The notes beneath the pieces are model-generated. The model worked only from the letters and a program-made list of their open reading frames with translations, made no database searches and had not been told where the DNA came from. Positions 22,560-34,597 of a stretch of DNA of 64,000 nt are shown piece after piece. Each line of letters starts with the position of its first letter. Position 1 is the first letter of the stretch. A program made the position numbers and the translations under genes. The stretch is taken from NCBI RefSeq assembly GCF_000276665.1, contig NW_004955447.1, forward strand, positions 13,461,175 to 13,525,174. Direction: 5' to 3'. This stretch comes from Chinchilla lanigera. Its lineage: Eukaryota; Chordata; Mammalia; Rodentia; Chinchillidae.

Positions 22560-23780
22560 CATATGAGCCGTGAGGGTGACCTGACTTACGCGTGTTCACT
22601 CGCATGCGTTCCGAGCAGGCTCAGAACCTGAACTCTGCATCTTGATTCTTAATATCACCTGTCCTTCATGCAGTAGATACAAGCAGTGATCAAAAGATAT
22701 GGTGAATGCTTCATTTTAACAAGGAAATACTTACTAAAGTAAAAGACACATTGCCAAGAAAAATGACATCAGTGCGCTCAGTCCAAGGGGGGACTGAAAA
22801 CCAGGAAATGTGGATTTCGTCCAAAGCCTTGTGATTCAAGCTGCATCCTTTACTTTCAGGCTCTGAGTTAATTCATCTGTAAAATGAAGCAGCACAACAC
22901 GATCTTTGATTTTTTGCTAACTCTAAAATGCTCTGGTCCTATTTTACACATTGAATCACATCTCTGTCCAGAAAACGGCCTTAGGCAACACTAGAAATGA
23001 GGGAGAGAAAAGGCAAATGAAGGGAAGAATTCAAAGCCGCAAGGGCAAGATCCTCTCTACAGGACAGAGTTCAGTGCGCGCTCTGAGTGAACAGCTATCC
23101 TGCAGAAAAGCCCGGGTGCATAGACGAGCTCGCCTGGAAGACAGCCTGCACTTTCCCTGCTGGCCCAGGAAGAAAGTAAACGCGGAAGAGCCGTTGGACA
23201 CAGGAAAGGCAGAGCGCAGAAGCCCCGCTGTTTGTTCTTCTCACTTATCGGAATAAATGTCCAAGTTTCTGTTGTATAATCATGAGACAAACCTACAATT
23301 TTCAAAGATCAGCTGATATAAATCAAGCCAAATCCTGTGAGTATGGAGTTGACCCAACTTAAGTTCATTCCAAAAAAGGAGGACGTACTGAAACTAGAGA
23401 AATACAGGCCGTATTCTGAGCATCAGGCCTCACCGTGAGACTTCTTTCATTTCTCGCGGGCCCCAAGCCCGACTGCTGAGGGACCCAGAAGCAAAGGTGC
23501 TCCCGTCACCGCGAGAGAAAGCGGTCGGAGGAAGCAGAGCGGTTTCCCAGAACCTCGGCTTCCTTGTTGCCTGTGAAATGTGTCACTTCCGCCTTTTGAA
23601 GAATCTGGGGATGTGACATTAAATCGGTGAGAACTGTGATACAGTAGAGAGTGAAATAGTGCACTCTGAACCCTGCTGCTTAAAGTCAGCTTAACCTTGG
23701 ATCGGCAGCGACTTGCCGAGGAGGCGCCCGCCGGAGTGCGCCTGTCAGACAGATAGCAAGCGACTGCGCCCCTGGTTATT
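22560..23780. promoter_or_regulatory. CpG-rich cluster, candidate promoter or enhancer
   Basis: CpG is rare elsewhere in the window but concentrated here in three patches: about 22585-22620, 23035-23240 and 23450-23775, the last with roughly 20 CpG in 330 bp by eye. The region holds an MIR at 22795-22925 but is otherwise not repeat-like. Antiparallel open frames of 101 and 82 codons (22951-23305) have no recognised product. It may be an alternative promoter/first exon or an unmethylated regulatory element. I could not identify an exon. Confidence 0.35.
22795..22925 (+). mobile_element. MIR SINE fossil
   Basis: 'aaaaccaggaaatgtgga' and later 'ctctgagttaattcatctgt' followed by 'aaaatgaagc' follow the MIR order (gagcctcagtttcctcatctgtaaaatgg). 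Confidence 0.55.
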
Positions 23781-24159
23781 TTCTCAAAAAAGAATTACAG
23801 AGAGCCTTCACTAACAGTCTTCTTTGAAACTGTGAAATAAAGATTATTTGTATCTAGTTAAATTTGTACCCTAAAACCTGGTCTAGTTAAGATACTTGGA
23901 GACAGAACCAACTGATTGACTGGTTTGTAATTAAACGGAAAAATATTCGTATTGCCCTCAGTAATAATCTCTTTAAAGTATCCTGCTTTCATAAGTAACA
24001 TTATGGGATGAATGTTATCATTCTTGAATAAATGAAATCTTGAAACATGTTAGAGTCATCATGACCAGGATTTATATCCATTGCCCTATCTCAAAGATGG
24101 AAAACCAAACAGACTTGGACTTATTTAAGGACATACAGATTGTTAACATCACAGCAGTT
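23781..24159. other. No recognised feature
   Basis: AT-rich sequence after the CpG cluster, nothing identifiable. Confidence 0.4.
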
Positions 24160-24300
24160 CCTTCTTGACTTATGATGGGTTATGTCCCATAAACACATTG
24201 TACATTGAAAATATTATAGATCAAAACCCATCTAATACTCCTGAATTATGAACGTTATAGCTTAGCCTAAGCTAACTTACAAGGTAAAGAACACTCTATG
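24160..24300 (+). mobile_element. Tigger-type DNA transposon fragment
   Basis: 'gacttatgatgggttatgtc' and 'gttatagcttagcctaagct' match remembered Tc/mariner Tigger non-autonomous ends (cgacttacgatggg..., catagcttagcctagcctac). Only the first ~140 bp is present. Confidence 0.5.
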
Positions 24301-24334
24301 TAGACTGATATTCTTAAAATCAAATAAAGCATAT

Positions 24335-24990
24335 TATTATCCTGCTTAAAATCCTTCCAATTTGAAAACAAAAATATGCAATATAACAGTCCTTGTTGAA
24401 TTCCTACCATCTTGGTCAGTGAAGCTCTGTGTCATTTCTTTTTTTTATTATTTTTATTCTCTTTAATTGTTTGATCAATCTTGCATGCCTTTGAGCAACT
24501 TGCATGCCATCTGAGCAACTTCGATGAAGATACCAATATGTGATATAACAACCATTGTTAAATTTGTATCATCTTGTCTTGAAATTTTTATTGTTTTTGT
24601 GTTGTTTTATTGTGTTTGTATTGTTTTGTCTTTGTCTTTGTTGGTGTTGTTATTTTTTTGTCTTTACAAGAAAAGAAGAAAAAAATCCCTCAAAGACTCT
24701 CCCTTTCTCTTAGGATAAAATTCTAACTCTTTAATAGCACCTCTAAAGTTTACTGTAATCTGGGTTCTAGCCACCCCTTCAGCCTCACCCTCTTCCGGTT
24801 CTCAGGGAACTGTTTCTCTCAGCTCATCATACAATGACATGCAATAGAACTGTCCTCCTTGGAAGTGCTTACTCACCCTTCAAAGTTTGGTTCGATCATC
24901 CTCCACCAAAACTAGCTGGCCACCCGCTCCTTGGTGCTGCCTCTGTGTTTGCTGCACGTGAGTATTAGACAGCATTCTGCAGCATCACTT
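24335..24990 (+). mobile_element. L2-like LINE fragment split by an L1 3' end
   Basis: 'cctgcttaaaatccttcc' at 24340 and 'ttaggataaaattctaactc' at 24709 are adjacent in L2 (cctgctcaaaacccttcagtggc...aggataaaatccaaactcc). Between them lies L1 3' UTR material. The right part to 24990 is diverged. Confidence 0.5.
24361..24690 (+). mobile_element. L1 3' UTR end, apparently in two tandem partial copies
   Basis: 24465-24680 matches the lineage-specific L1 3' UTR ('ttgtttgatcaatcttgcat', 'caaccattgttaaatttgta'; compare 61235-61440). The preceding 24361-24440 ('aatatgcaatataacagtcc', 'ttgttgaattcctaccatc') also resembles an internal part of that same terminus. Confidence 0.6.
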
Positions 24991-24999
24991 ACTTCGTAT

Positions 25000-27020
25000 T
25001 GGATCCACCCTGCAGCATTTCCAGTGCCCTGATCAGCAGCTGTACTTCCTCTCTCTTCCACTATTCCCCCTTCTTAGAGCACTCTTCCAATAAACATATA
25101 GCCATCTTTGTCAAATCTTCTTCATTACAAACTGTCTTTTGTACTTTCTTATCCTCCTCTATTGCCCTAATTTTCTACCATTTTGCAATAAAACTTCTCG
25201 AATGCTTCTTTGTGCTTAATGCCTCAACTCCTCCTCCTCCTATCTCCCGTTCATTATAAATTCTTTCCAATTCAGGGCAACTATTCTTGTCAGTGTCACC
25301 AGTGACTTCCATGGTGCTAATCCAAAGGTCAGTTCTGAGCCTTCATCTTATTTGTTTTATCGGCAGCATTTGCTACAGGTGATCCCTTTCTTCTTTCTCA
25401 GACACACTCTTTACTTCTAAGAAAACGGTGCTGTACGCTGCCTTGGTCTCCCTGTGCTGACCACCAGTATTGATCTCCCCTCACCTCCTGCCCTCTTAAT
25501 TAATGCAGGAGTGCACCAGGCTCCAGTGGGCACCCGTCTTCTCCATCGCTGCCTGTGCTTCTGACAAACTGCACGAGCCTCAGGCTTTAACATCTATCCT
25601 TGTACTGACAACTCCAGTGTCCCCGTTCTCAGCCACAATCTCTTTTCTACACCTAAGATTCACATCTTCCCAGTCACTTAACATCTCTGCCTAAATGTCT
25701 CTCCAGCCTCCCAAAGCTCACATTGCCAAAACTTAACATCTCATATCTTCTCCTTCCTGCTAGTTTCCAAGTGTCAGATGATGCAGTGTCCTCCTTCTCG
25801 TTCCTTAAAACATGACGCTTAGAGTTGTCTTTGCCTCTTTCCTTTTTCCAGTGCTTCATAGCTGTTCCATCAGCTAAACCAGTCATCTCTAACTTCAGTA
25901 CACATCCACAATCTGACCACTTCATACCACATTCATTACTAATGGCCTCAGACACGCTGCACAGGTATTGCTGGGAAAATCTCTCAAACTTCCACCTTGC
26001 TCTCACCAGCCACATTGGCCTTGTTAAAACATAAATCAAATAACATTATGACAATGCCCAACACTTAGTGGTTTCTCAACTCTCTCATACTGAAAGGCAG
26101 AATCACAGAAGACAATAAGTAAAGTGCCCGTCTTAGTCACTCTTGACATCTACAAGTTCAAGGGAAGAAAGGTTTATTTTTACAGTCCATCCTCTGCTGG
26201 CTCCGCATCAGAAACAGGATGGCAGAGGGACATGGCGCAGAAAAGGCTGCTCACATCCTGTCAGCTAGGAAACAGAGAACAAAGGAAGGAGCTGGGGAAA
26301 GAGATGTACCCTTCCAAGTCACAGCCCCAGCGCCCTGCCTCCAACCAGGCCCAGACTCTGAGCATCACACTCAGCCACTGAACTCACCCGTGGGTGAATC
26401 CACAGGAGAACACGACATCCCACCATCCACCTGCCTCCCAGAAGCACCACCTCTGACTCTGAACTAACCCTAACCTCTGAACACATGCAGCTTTGGGAGA
26501 TACTCAAATCTAAACCACAATGGGATCCTAGCCGGTTTGTCCTCCCAAGAACTCTTGGACCTTAACTCTTATCATTATTTTCTTTTCACCAACATGAGCC
26601 TCTTTCCTACTCCATGAACTGTCCAAGATAATAATGCCTCAATGTCACTGTGATCAATGTAGTCCAAGACTACCGCACGCTTCTTCTAGACACACGGCTC
26701 GTTCCCTGCTCTCCTACTGTTCTTTGTTCAAATATCACACTTTCAAGGAGACTTTTCATGACTTCTTTATTCTAGTCTGGCCCAATGCCTCCCACCTACA
26801 ATTATAAAATTACTGATATCTTTTATGTTTCATTTCCATGCAAAGAAAGTGTCATCCTCTGAATTTCTATGCATTTTGTTTGTTTCTTGTATCTTCTAGA
26901 AATACATAAACTTCAGGACTTTGAGGGTTTTGTCGGTTTTATTTACTAGTTTGTTTATTAGTATACTAGTGTCTTGAATTATGTAGACACTCCAAAAGTG
27001 TTGAATTAATAAGTCCTTTT
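25000..27020 (+). mobile_element. L2 LINE fossil with reverse-transcriptase remnants, interrupted by a MaLR LTR
   Basis: 25295-25380 resembles the L2 RT segment 'VTNDL...LLDLSAAFD' (here VTSDFHGANP... and HLLQ). 25600-25740 resembles the stretch after the YADD box ('aacttaacatctcatatc', remembered 'aacttaacatgtccaaaactg'). 26030-26060 is 'aaaacataaatcaaataaca'. After the LTR at 26130-26522, the L2 3' region resumes ('gttcaaatatcacactttca') and fades near 'gttgaattaataagt'. There are many stops. L2 transposed in early mammals and is extinct. Confidence 0.75.
26130..26522 (-). mobile_element. MaLR LTR (ORR1/MT-like), reversed
   Basis: On the minus strand it starts 'ttgtggtttagatttgagta' and includes 'tgagcagccttttctgcgcc' and 'aaaataaacctttcttccct' (polyadenylation region), the order seen in MaLR LTRs. 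The same family is at 42915-43297 and probably 53960-54295. It is inserted in the L2, so it is younger. Confidence 0.8.
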
Positions 27021-27340
27021 GGTCATAGATCATGCATCCTGTCTAGTGGATGAGGATAATGATTAATAAAAACAAGGTCATCTTAATGAAATGTATCTTC
27101 CAAGGAGGGAGCTGAACACAGTAAACACAAGGAATGAATCAGGACAAAACAGGAACTTCATCAAACAAAACAACAAAAAAAAAAAAAAAAAACATGAATT
27201 TTTCTATTTTGTAAAGATAGCACACAACTTTGACAAAGTGGAGATATTTAAGAGAAACTGAAAAGAAATGAAAATGGAATGGGGAGTGTATATTTTAGGG
27301 CTGTGCAGGTTAAAGGGAAAGAGCTCACATATTGAAAGGA
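27021..27340. other. No recognised feature, poly-A run
   Basis: A 21-base A-run at 27172-27192. 27240-27340 may be diverged L1 3' UTR upstream of the next feature. Confidence 0.4.
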
Positions 27341-27344
27341 ACAG

Positions 27345-27565
27345 CTAATGTATAATTGTTTGATCAGTCTTACCTGGCTATATTGGTTTATCTGAGTAAC
27401 TAGTTTGAAGATAACTATATGTAATACAACAACCATTGTTAATTTCCTATCACCTTGTCTGAAATTCTGTTTTGCCTGTATTGTTTTTGTGTTGTTTTGT
27501 AAATGTCTATGTGTTTGTTAATATGTTTTTGTTCTTTTATCTTTAAAATAAAAAATAAAAGAAAC
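27345..27565 (+). mobile_element. L1 3' UTR end, 5'-truncated
   Basis: 'attgtttgatcagtcttacc', 'ctatatgtaatacaacaacc' and the end 'ttatctttaaaataaaaaat' match the 3' end of the L1 at 57402-61450 closely. Confidence 0.88.
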
Positions 27566-29295
27566 AGTGATTTTAAGCGATACACAATCCCCTAAAGTAA
27601 CACGATGAAAGAAGTAGAGAAAAGAGGATATGAGGTAAAAAAGGGAGAAACACTAAAAGAGCAAGTGATTAAAACAGCAAGACTGAGACGTAGAACTAGT
27701 TAGTCTTAATTGGATAGGGAAATATTACGAACTCCCTGTGAAAGATAGGTCAAAATTCAAATCATAAAAGTGTAATAAGGTTTTAAAAGGCTATTAGATT
27801 TATTTTAATAGTTTTAAAAGATTTTAAATATGAATTTTACCAAAGTGTATACATTAGTCAAGAAAGTCTCATTGGTATAAAAAAATTAACCTCAAATCTG
27901 AAAAGTATAATATGATGAAGTTTTTCTTTTTTTCCTAGATCATCACAATCCGGTGAAGATAACCAGGGGGCCATTCCAGGTTCAGACTCCTCCTTCAGTC
28001 TTCTAGATGTTGCAGTTCTCTCATTAAATCCTCCACGTTTGGCTAGGGGATGGGGAGAGAGAGAGAGATTCAGAACATGAGCAGAGCAACTGTGGACAGT
28101 CCTGGAGGTGGAGGCAATGCCTAAAATCCACTAGCCAGAATTTAGTATGTCACCACACAAGGCTGAAACAGAGGTTATGAATAATAATTTAGCTCTATAC
28201 CCAAGAAGACACTAGGCACTTATCAGCAACTGTGAAGGATAGTGAACAAAAATTTTAATCAATCTACCAACTACCAAATTAACCTGTCACAATTTCATAG
28301 ATGGTGATAAAAGACATGCGATTTCTAGATCAGAGACAATGGATAGTTATAGCTTAATTTATTTTATTTTATGTTATTGCAGATCTTGGCAGGGTAATAG
28401 AAAGAGGGTCAAATGATACCTGCAGTGGACTGTGTTGCAGAAGAGGAAGCATGATCTTAGGGAACCTAAATCTTTGAAAATAGGCGATAACTATGTCTGA
28501 CCTCTGATGGAGAGAAAAGCACTCCTGTTGCTGACTTTTCTATGTACGTCATTGAAAAGGTGACTCAGAACAAACAGCAGCCATGGACTCAGAAACCAAA
28601 TGGGCAGGAGCCCAAGAGACTCATGGGGAATTGGTCCCAAAACTGCCATATATAATTAAAGAGCTCTCGAGCAAATTATTTAAGGTAGCTTGAGCACACC
28701 ATGCCTAGTGAGTTCTAAATAATTTAGAATATCTGGAGCTGGCTCCTAAAACTCTTAATATTAGATTGTCATCCAGATTAATCCACACTTAGAAAAGCCC
28801 CATCCCACATACCTATATGGAAGTGAAGAAATATGGGATAATTCCAAAAATAGGGCACTCAAAATCACTCTCCATGGCAGAAATGTATTTTCAGAGGAGA
28901 AAAAATCACATTATAGGTAACTAATATTATGCTCTCTATATTATTTTGTGTTATAAGGCTGAATATAATTATATGCAAATTAGCTTTGCACCAAAAATGC
29001 TATATTCATGCCCCAGGACTTAAAGTGATAAAGCAGACTAATCCTTGGAGCAAGCTTAGGCTTTAAAAAATATCACCTAAGAAAAACACATTATCCGTGT
29101 GATACGGTGCTAAGGAGACTCAAGGAGAAGGGTACACTTCTGGATATTCTAAAAGACTCAGAGGAATTTTTAAAAAGAAATAAAATCTTTTAGAGTATCT
29201 TAATGTCCCAGAGAAAATACCTGGTCAAAAATGAAAATATATATATAATAAAATGTACTTATAAAAAAAGTTACTTATTTGTTTTCCTTCAAATT
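27566..29295. other. Mostly single-copy sequence
   Basis: No gene recognised. A splice-acceptor-like T-rich/'ttgcag' at about 28375-28381 precedes a stretch without clear coding signal, so I do not call an exon. Confidence 0.35.
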
Positions 29296-29680
29296 CATTT
29301 CGTTCAACCAGTGTTTATTGCATATCAAACTAAGCATGTCAGCCTAAGCACTAAAGCCAAAGCAGTGCACCCCCATTGCTTACTGCGCAGAGATCTTAGC
29401 GAAGGATTTTGACACACGAATAAATCGTTATGGTGCACTCTAACGGTAACACGGACAGGGCCACGAAACAAGAGGTGAAGGTGACACGAACAGAGAACGA
29501 TCAGTAATACGAGGAGGTGGGGGGACCCTGACTCTTCACAGGAATCCCTTGACCAACTTACGGAAGTTGTCATGGGCGAAACATTGGATCTAAGGCATGA
29601 AATGTAAATTGCAGAGTCCCAAAAGGCCAGCGTAGGAAATAAACAGAAAGCAGAGCCTGGTGCTAGCAGCCTGAGGGTGG
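29296..29680 (-). mobile_element. L2 LINE 3' region, reversed
   Basis: 'cgttcaaccagtgtttattg', 'ctaagcactaaagccaaagc' and 'cagagcctggtgctagcagc' follow, in order, the reverse complement of the L2 3' end. A minus-strand open frame of 123 codons (29325-29696) lies entirely in it and is spurious. Confidence 0.65.
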
Positions 29681-29879
29681 CGCTGTGATAAGGCACTGTG
29701 ATGCCGCCAGATTTTCACTGCCTGAATGGCAAGAAGGTCTGGACCCAAACAGACGGTAATGAGGACGTTGGAGGCGTCCCCTCCCCGGTGCCGCTCAAAG
29801 CAAGCCGAGGCTTAAACTGAACCAATTTGAGGTCCAATCCGGTTATCGCTACTGACACTGCAACTTTAACTGCTTGCTT

Positions 29880-29990
29880 ACTTATATTTCATCCGCTGTT
29901 TGTTAAATGCCTACTTCATGCCTGATGACGCTATGCTAGACGCCGGGACCCGAAGAGGTCACAGGGCTACAGTGGCATGAGTGAAATCAC
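29880..29990 (-). mobile_element. L2/MIR-type 3' end, reversed
   Basis: 'tgtttgttaaatgcctactt' and 'gctatgctagacgccgggac' resemble 'tttattgaatgcctactatgtgcc...gtgctaggcgctgggga'. Confidence 0.5.
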
Positions 29991-30254
29991 AGCTATGACC
30001 GCTCCCCAAGCCCTCCAAGGAAACGGACCCCACATTTTCCACTAATCGTGACCTCATCTCCTGGTACCTTCTTCCTTTTGCACTAAATCCACCGCAAGTG
30101 ACTTCTGTTCTCAAACATATTTTCATTCCTGCCTCCAGGCGTGGCACTTGGGGTCTGCTGCATCTTCAGTCCGCACCCCGCTTCCCTTCGCATGCACGGC
30201 TGTTCATCCACAGGGCAGCTCCAGCTCGCGGGGAGGCCGTTCCTGTCCAGCCTG

Positions 30255-30495
30255 GCAAAGGGCTCCTAGCACCTCTAAAGTCACTCCGCAGGCTTACCCT
30301 ACTTTATTTTCCTTACGTAGAATTTGTCCATATTTGCATCTTCTTACACTTACTTCCCTTATATTTACTGTTTGTACCACCTCACACAAAGATTCTGAGA
30401 GCAAGAGACTAAATTCCTCTGTTCCCCGATCTCTTAATAGCACACAGAAGAGCACATAGAAAGAACGTAATAACTACTTGTTGAATGAATGAATC
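30255..30495 (+). mobile_element. L2 LINE 3' end
   Basis: 'accctactttattttcctta', 'gagagcaagagactaaattc' and 'ctacttgttgaatgaatgaa' follow the L2 3' end in order. Two overlapping open frames (30098-30459) run through it and are not genes. Confidence 0.75.
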
Positions 30496-32405
30496 AGGAA
30501 GTGAAAGAAAGTTAGGTCTTGCTCATATTTTTAACTTGCAGAGGTACTCAAATTGCAGTGAAGACAGAGTTGTATGTAAAACGATAAAACACACTAGAAG
30601 ATGATTTGGGCCAAAATTGTTGAAGTTCTGAACAAAAATATTATTGCAGAAAGGCACAAAGGAGGGCAGATGTGAAAGGAAGAAGTTCATGTGCACACAG
30701 TGGGGCCACTTGCTAAGATGTGGGTAAAAAGAAGAGAAGATGAGCTCAGCTCTGGGCAAAGTGCAGAAACACAAAGTGCAGGTGTAGGTCAGCTATGGAG
30801 ACAACTCCCTGGGGACCGATCTGCGCCTCGCCCCAGTGGGAGAATAGCAATTGCATGACATCCTCCTTGTGTTCCCATAAAATATGTTTACTAATCTCTT
30901 CCTCTGTGTAATATATGTGCAGGACTTCTCTTTATGGAATTGTATAAATTCAATCTCTCCTTTGGAAACTTGAAATCATTATTATTATATTTTTGTTGTG
31001 CCTACCTGCAGCTACAAGTCCATTCTAGAATACACAAAAGTCACAAAAGTACAGCATAATGTGGAGTTCTCCCTATTTACTCCTGCCCAGAATTGATCTC
31101 TGAAACACAAATACAATCAAGTTAAATTTATTGTCATAATGGAAAGTATCGAAAATATGGCATTTTCCAACCACACACAGGCTATTTAATCTCTTAGCAA
31201 AAGATTTTTATTTGTTCTCATTTTTCTAAGTCAGCTCATATTTCCTACACTGAGAATGATCTCCATGAATTCCTCCCTTCCCAAAGTTATGTAAGGTGAA
31301 ATTTGCAGAAATGATTACGTGTAGAATTACTTTATATGTGTAGCTGTGACCAGATAAATTGTGCCCATAAAAATTAATACTCAATACAATCCAAATTTAT
31401 AAAATAGGAAATCTTGGAAAGATTGTATGTATACTTAACATTTTGATTTAAATATCTATTTATCAGGATTTAATGCAAAGCAAAACAGTTTAGCAATATA
31501 GAAAATGTTATTATCTACAAGTATAGTACAGTGATATAATCACTCCTCCTCCAAAATTGTTAAAGCATAGTGTAGTGTGGTTAAAAAATATCCATTTATA
31601 TATATTTTATCCAGATTTTCTTCTCTTTGAGAAAAAACGCTAATATTAAAACTTAAAATAACATACAAACAAATATTTTAATATAGTTTCCACTGAAAGT
31701 TGAATTTCTATCATTTTCCCCTTAAGCTACAACTATGAATTATTTGCTAATATGTAAGTAACATTCTTGAAAGGCAAAAGTCTGGCTTTCACTCACTGAT
31801 GCTTTATTATAAGTAAGGCAGCTCTACAGAGTATATTCTATCGTAAACTCATACAACCCAGTCTCTGAAAGAAAAAATAATTTTACAGATCAATGAATAT
31901 GCTAACTTCGTATAATTAAAGGAAGAAAAAGCAATTTTAATGGCAGTGAAGTCTATAGCAGTAACATAAGGTGACTTCCTGCAGGAAGATGTTGGGTCCT
32001 GGGGCTACTCCAGTAGGCTTAAGAAGACCAGGATGGTGGGGCATAGAGTTGACCATGTTCTAATACATTCTAAATGGCTCTCAGGCCCAAAAGTAAAGTA
32101 GCTGAACACCTACCCCCAGAGGTCTTATTAATTTAACAATAGATGTTTAGGGTTGTTTGATCACAGGTTAACAAAGCCCTATGAAAGCTTCATTTACTAA
32201 CCAAGAATCAGAGCAAAGGAATTAGAGGTGATCAGCAGAGCATGATTTATTTATCTCAATCAAGAGGTTGCCTATATTTCAGGAAGCTGGAGAACTATGT
32301 TAATTGTAATTTAAAGGAGAACAAGTGGGATTTCTATTGGTTCCAATGTGAAACAACAAGGAATTTGGGGTTCTGGGCATTGATAATTCTACTGCTGAAT
32401 ACATT
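30496..32405. other. Apparently single-copy AT-rich sequence
   Basis: Nearly 2 kb without a recognised repeat or gene. Confidence 0.4.
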
Positions 32406-32408
32406 TGT

Positions 32409-32575
32409 CAGCACTCATGAAACCAGAGAGACTGAAGCACAAAGATCACAAATTCAAGCCCAGCCTGAGCAACCTTATTAGGTCCCCATCTCAAATAAAA
32501 GTAAAAGATGGGCTGGGAAGGTAGCTCAGGAACAAGACCCTGATTTCAACACCAATATCTAGAGAGAAAAAATGA
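32409..32575 (+). mobile_element. B1-dID SINE (B1 fused to an ID-like unit), old
   Basis: Left part: 'caagcccagcctgagcaacc' and 'gtccccatctcaaataaaag'. Right part: 'gggctgggaaggtagctcag'. This is the B1-dID layout known from squirrel-related and castorimorph rodents. Confidence 0.7.
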
Positions 32576-34092
32576 GGTGGATAATATCCAAAAGAGAACA
32601 TTCTGCTCTATGTAAACTAAGAATTAACTTTATAAAGAACAAGTGGAAAAGTAGAATCGAAGAAATGTTGGACACATTCTAGCTACGCACTTCGTGATCA
32701 TGAAGCCTTATCTGATTCATAGCATTGCTGCAGGAGTCATGAAGCAGAGCACCCTATGGGGAATTTAGTTGGTTTTTTTTTTTAAGTAATCACGATAGTC
32801 TTATTCTTGTCAATATTAAAAATAGGCTTATAAGACCCAAATTATTCTAATCCTCTCCTACATCTTACTTAGTTCTAGAAATTAAAGCTCCTTGGAATGT
32901 GGCAATGTGTTCACTACTGCTGTCACCAACACACACATGCACACACACACACACACTTTGGGAGACCTCTACAACAAGCCTCTGTCATCTTCTGTGAACA
33001 ACTGGTTTGCATCATCAATAACAACAAGGACTCTAGTCCACTTCCACTGTCTTGACTAGGGATTTGTCCCTGGTACTGTCCACACCAAAGCAGCAAGCCT
33101 CACCCAAGGCCAAATTTACACATTATTGTTAATTATCTCTATACTGGAGACAGACTGTGTCATGAAAAATAGAGTAAAGATGCTCCTTCTCTTTCGGTAC
33201 CACTCATCTAGCCCGGAGGCTGAGGCAGTGATCAGGGGTCATACCATTCTCTCTCTCATCAGACACACTGCACTCATCTCTTCTTGTATTTCACCCTTAA
33301 GCTAAATGCACAGAAGCCCTAAGTGCGTGTCTGTTCACAGAACTCAGTGGCTGGGTCTTCAGTCAGCACCCAAGCGAGACAGGGCATCCCTGAAGTCAGC
33401 CACCTTCCCTGCTGCTGCTGTACTCCCGCTCAGTTGAGAGTTAATCAACCAAGGCTTTTAAGAGGAAATGGACTTTGTACTCAATCCCAAGGAGCCAGAA
33501 AATAATAAATAAGAAAAGGGAGGAGTTCAATTGCTCCAGTCCTTGGACATGTCTCTCCTAGAAGCCATTCTTCCCTAAAAGCTTTTGACAGGTAAAATGT
33601 AGTACATTTAGCTCAACTGAATTGCTAATATCATGAATAGATACTCACATACGCATTTCTAAGATACTTTATGTTTTCTGCTAACCCAAAAGAAACTTTT
33701 TAAAAGGGGTTTAGAACAGGGTCAAGCAAGCAGTGACCCATAGAAATGTAGCTCAGATTTGTTCACATATATGGCCAAAGAAATGCATCACATATCAATT
33801 ATGAATCTTATTATTAAAACTTTTTAGGCTGTCACAACCTTAAAAGCCATATTTTTCCTGTAACACATAGATGCATTTTCAGTCACCTTTTTAATAAAAG
33901 TCTACATTAGGATTAAAAAAGAAAGACTGAATGACAATTCAAAAAAGAAATAGTAAACATTTTTATTTTTCCATATGACTTATCCTAAAGCTGTTACTAT
34001 ATATTCCATTAAAATTTCTATACAAGCTATAGTTACAGAGGAGATAAACACGTAAGTTGCCTTTTGTTGAACAATAAGCACTGCAAAGCAAG
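32576..34092. other. Mostly single-copy sequence with a short (AC)n
   Basis: (AC)n at about 32931-32956. No gene recognised. The 60-codon frame 33323-33505 has no recognisable product. Confidence 0.4.
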
Positions 34093-34106
34093 AAAAAGCC
34101 TTCCCT

Positions 34107-34279
34107 ACCAAAAAAATAAATAAATAAATAAATAAATAAATAAAATAAAAACTGGGGCTGGGGATTTAGCTCAGCGGCAAAGCACCTGCCTGGCAAGCGC
34201 AAGATCGTGAGTTTAGTTCCCGGTACCGGAGAAAAACCAAAAAACCAAAAAAAATTAAAAATTAAAAAAAAATTTAAAA
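34107..34279 (+). mobile_element. ID SINE preceded by an A-rich tract inside one target-site duplication
   Basis: The ID body begins ggggctggggatttagctca at 34154, with 'gtgagtttagttcccggtac' and a tail with 'aaaaaccaaaaaacc'. The 14-bp duplication aaaaagccttccct lies at 34093-34106 and 34280-34293. Between the left duplication and the SINE body is an acc(AAAT)n tract of about 45 bp. Confidence 0.92.
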
Positions 34280-34293
34280 AAAAAGCCTTCCCT

Positions 34294-34597
34294 GTTACTG
34301 TGTACGGTTGAAAGCCCACAGTTAAGTACTCATTGTAGTCTAGTGGCTTCCTTATCCTTAGTACCCGTGGCAGGAATACAGGCCCCATCTGAAGTAGTTA
34401 GTAGGGTTCTACTGGGAGCAGATGGAGTAGTCTGATATAACAATATTTATTTCATTAACATTATTGTCTTCAGCTTACTTACAGGAAGAAACTTTTCAGA
34501 CTTCAGCCCATCTTCACCACACATACGTATGTGACCTAGGTTCAAAACCTAAATGTCCAGGATCCAGGCCACATAGGGGAAGGGCTGAAGATGACAA
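34294..34597. other. No recognised feature
   Basis: Nothing identifiable. Confidence 0.35.

Noticed and set aside
28370..28500. Possible exon after a splice-acceptor-like site
   Set aside because: No open coding signal or donor site could be supported.
29325..29696. 123-codon minus-strand frame
   Set aside because: Lies within a reversed L2 fossil.
33190..33245. B1-like words 'cggaggctgaggcag'
   Set aside because: Too short, and the flanks do not resemble B1.
34154..34230. tRNA-like sequence with A and B boxes
   Set aside because: It is the tRNA-derived head of an ID SINE with tail and target-site duplication, not a tRNA gene.
33963..34388. 141-codon minus-strand frame
   Set aside because: Runs through an ID SINE and its A-rich tract in antisense; not a gene.
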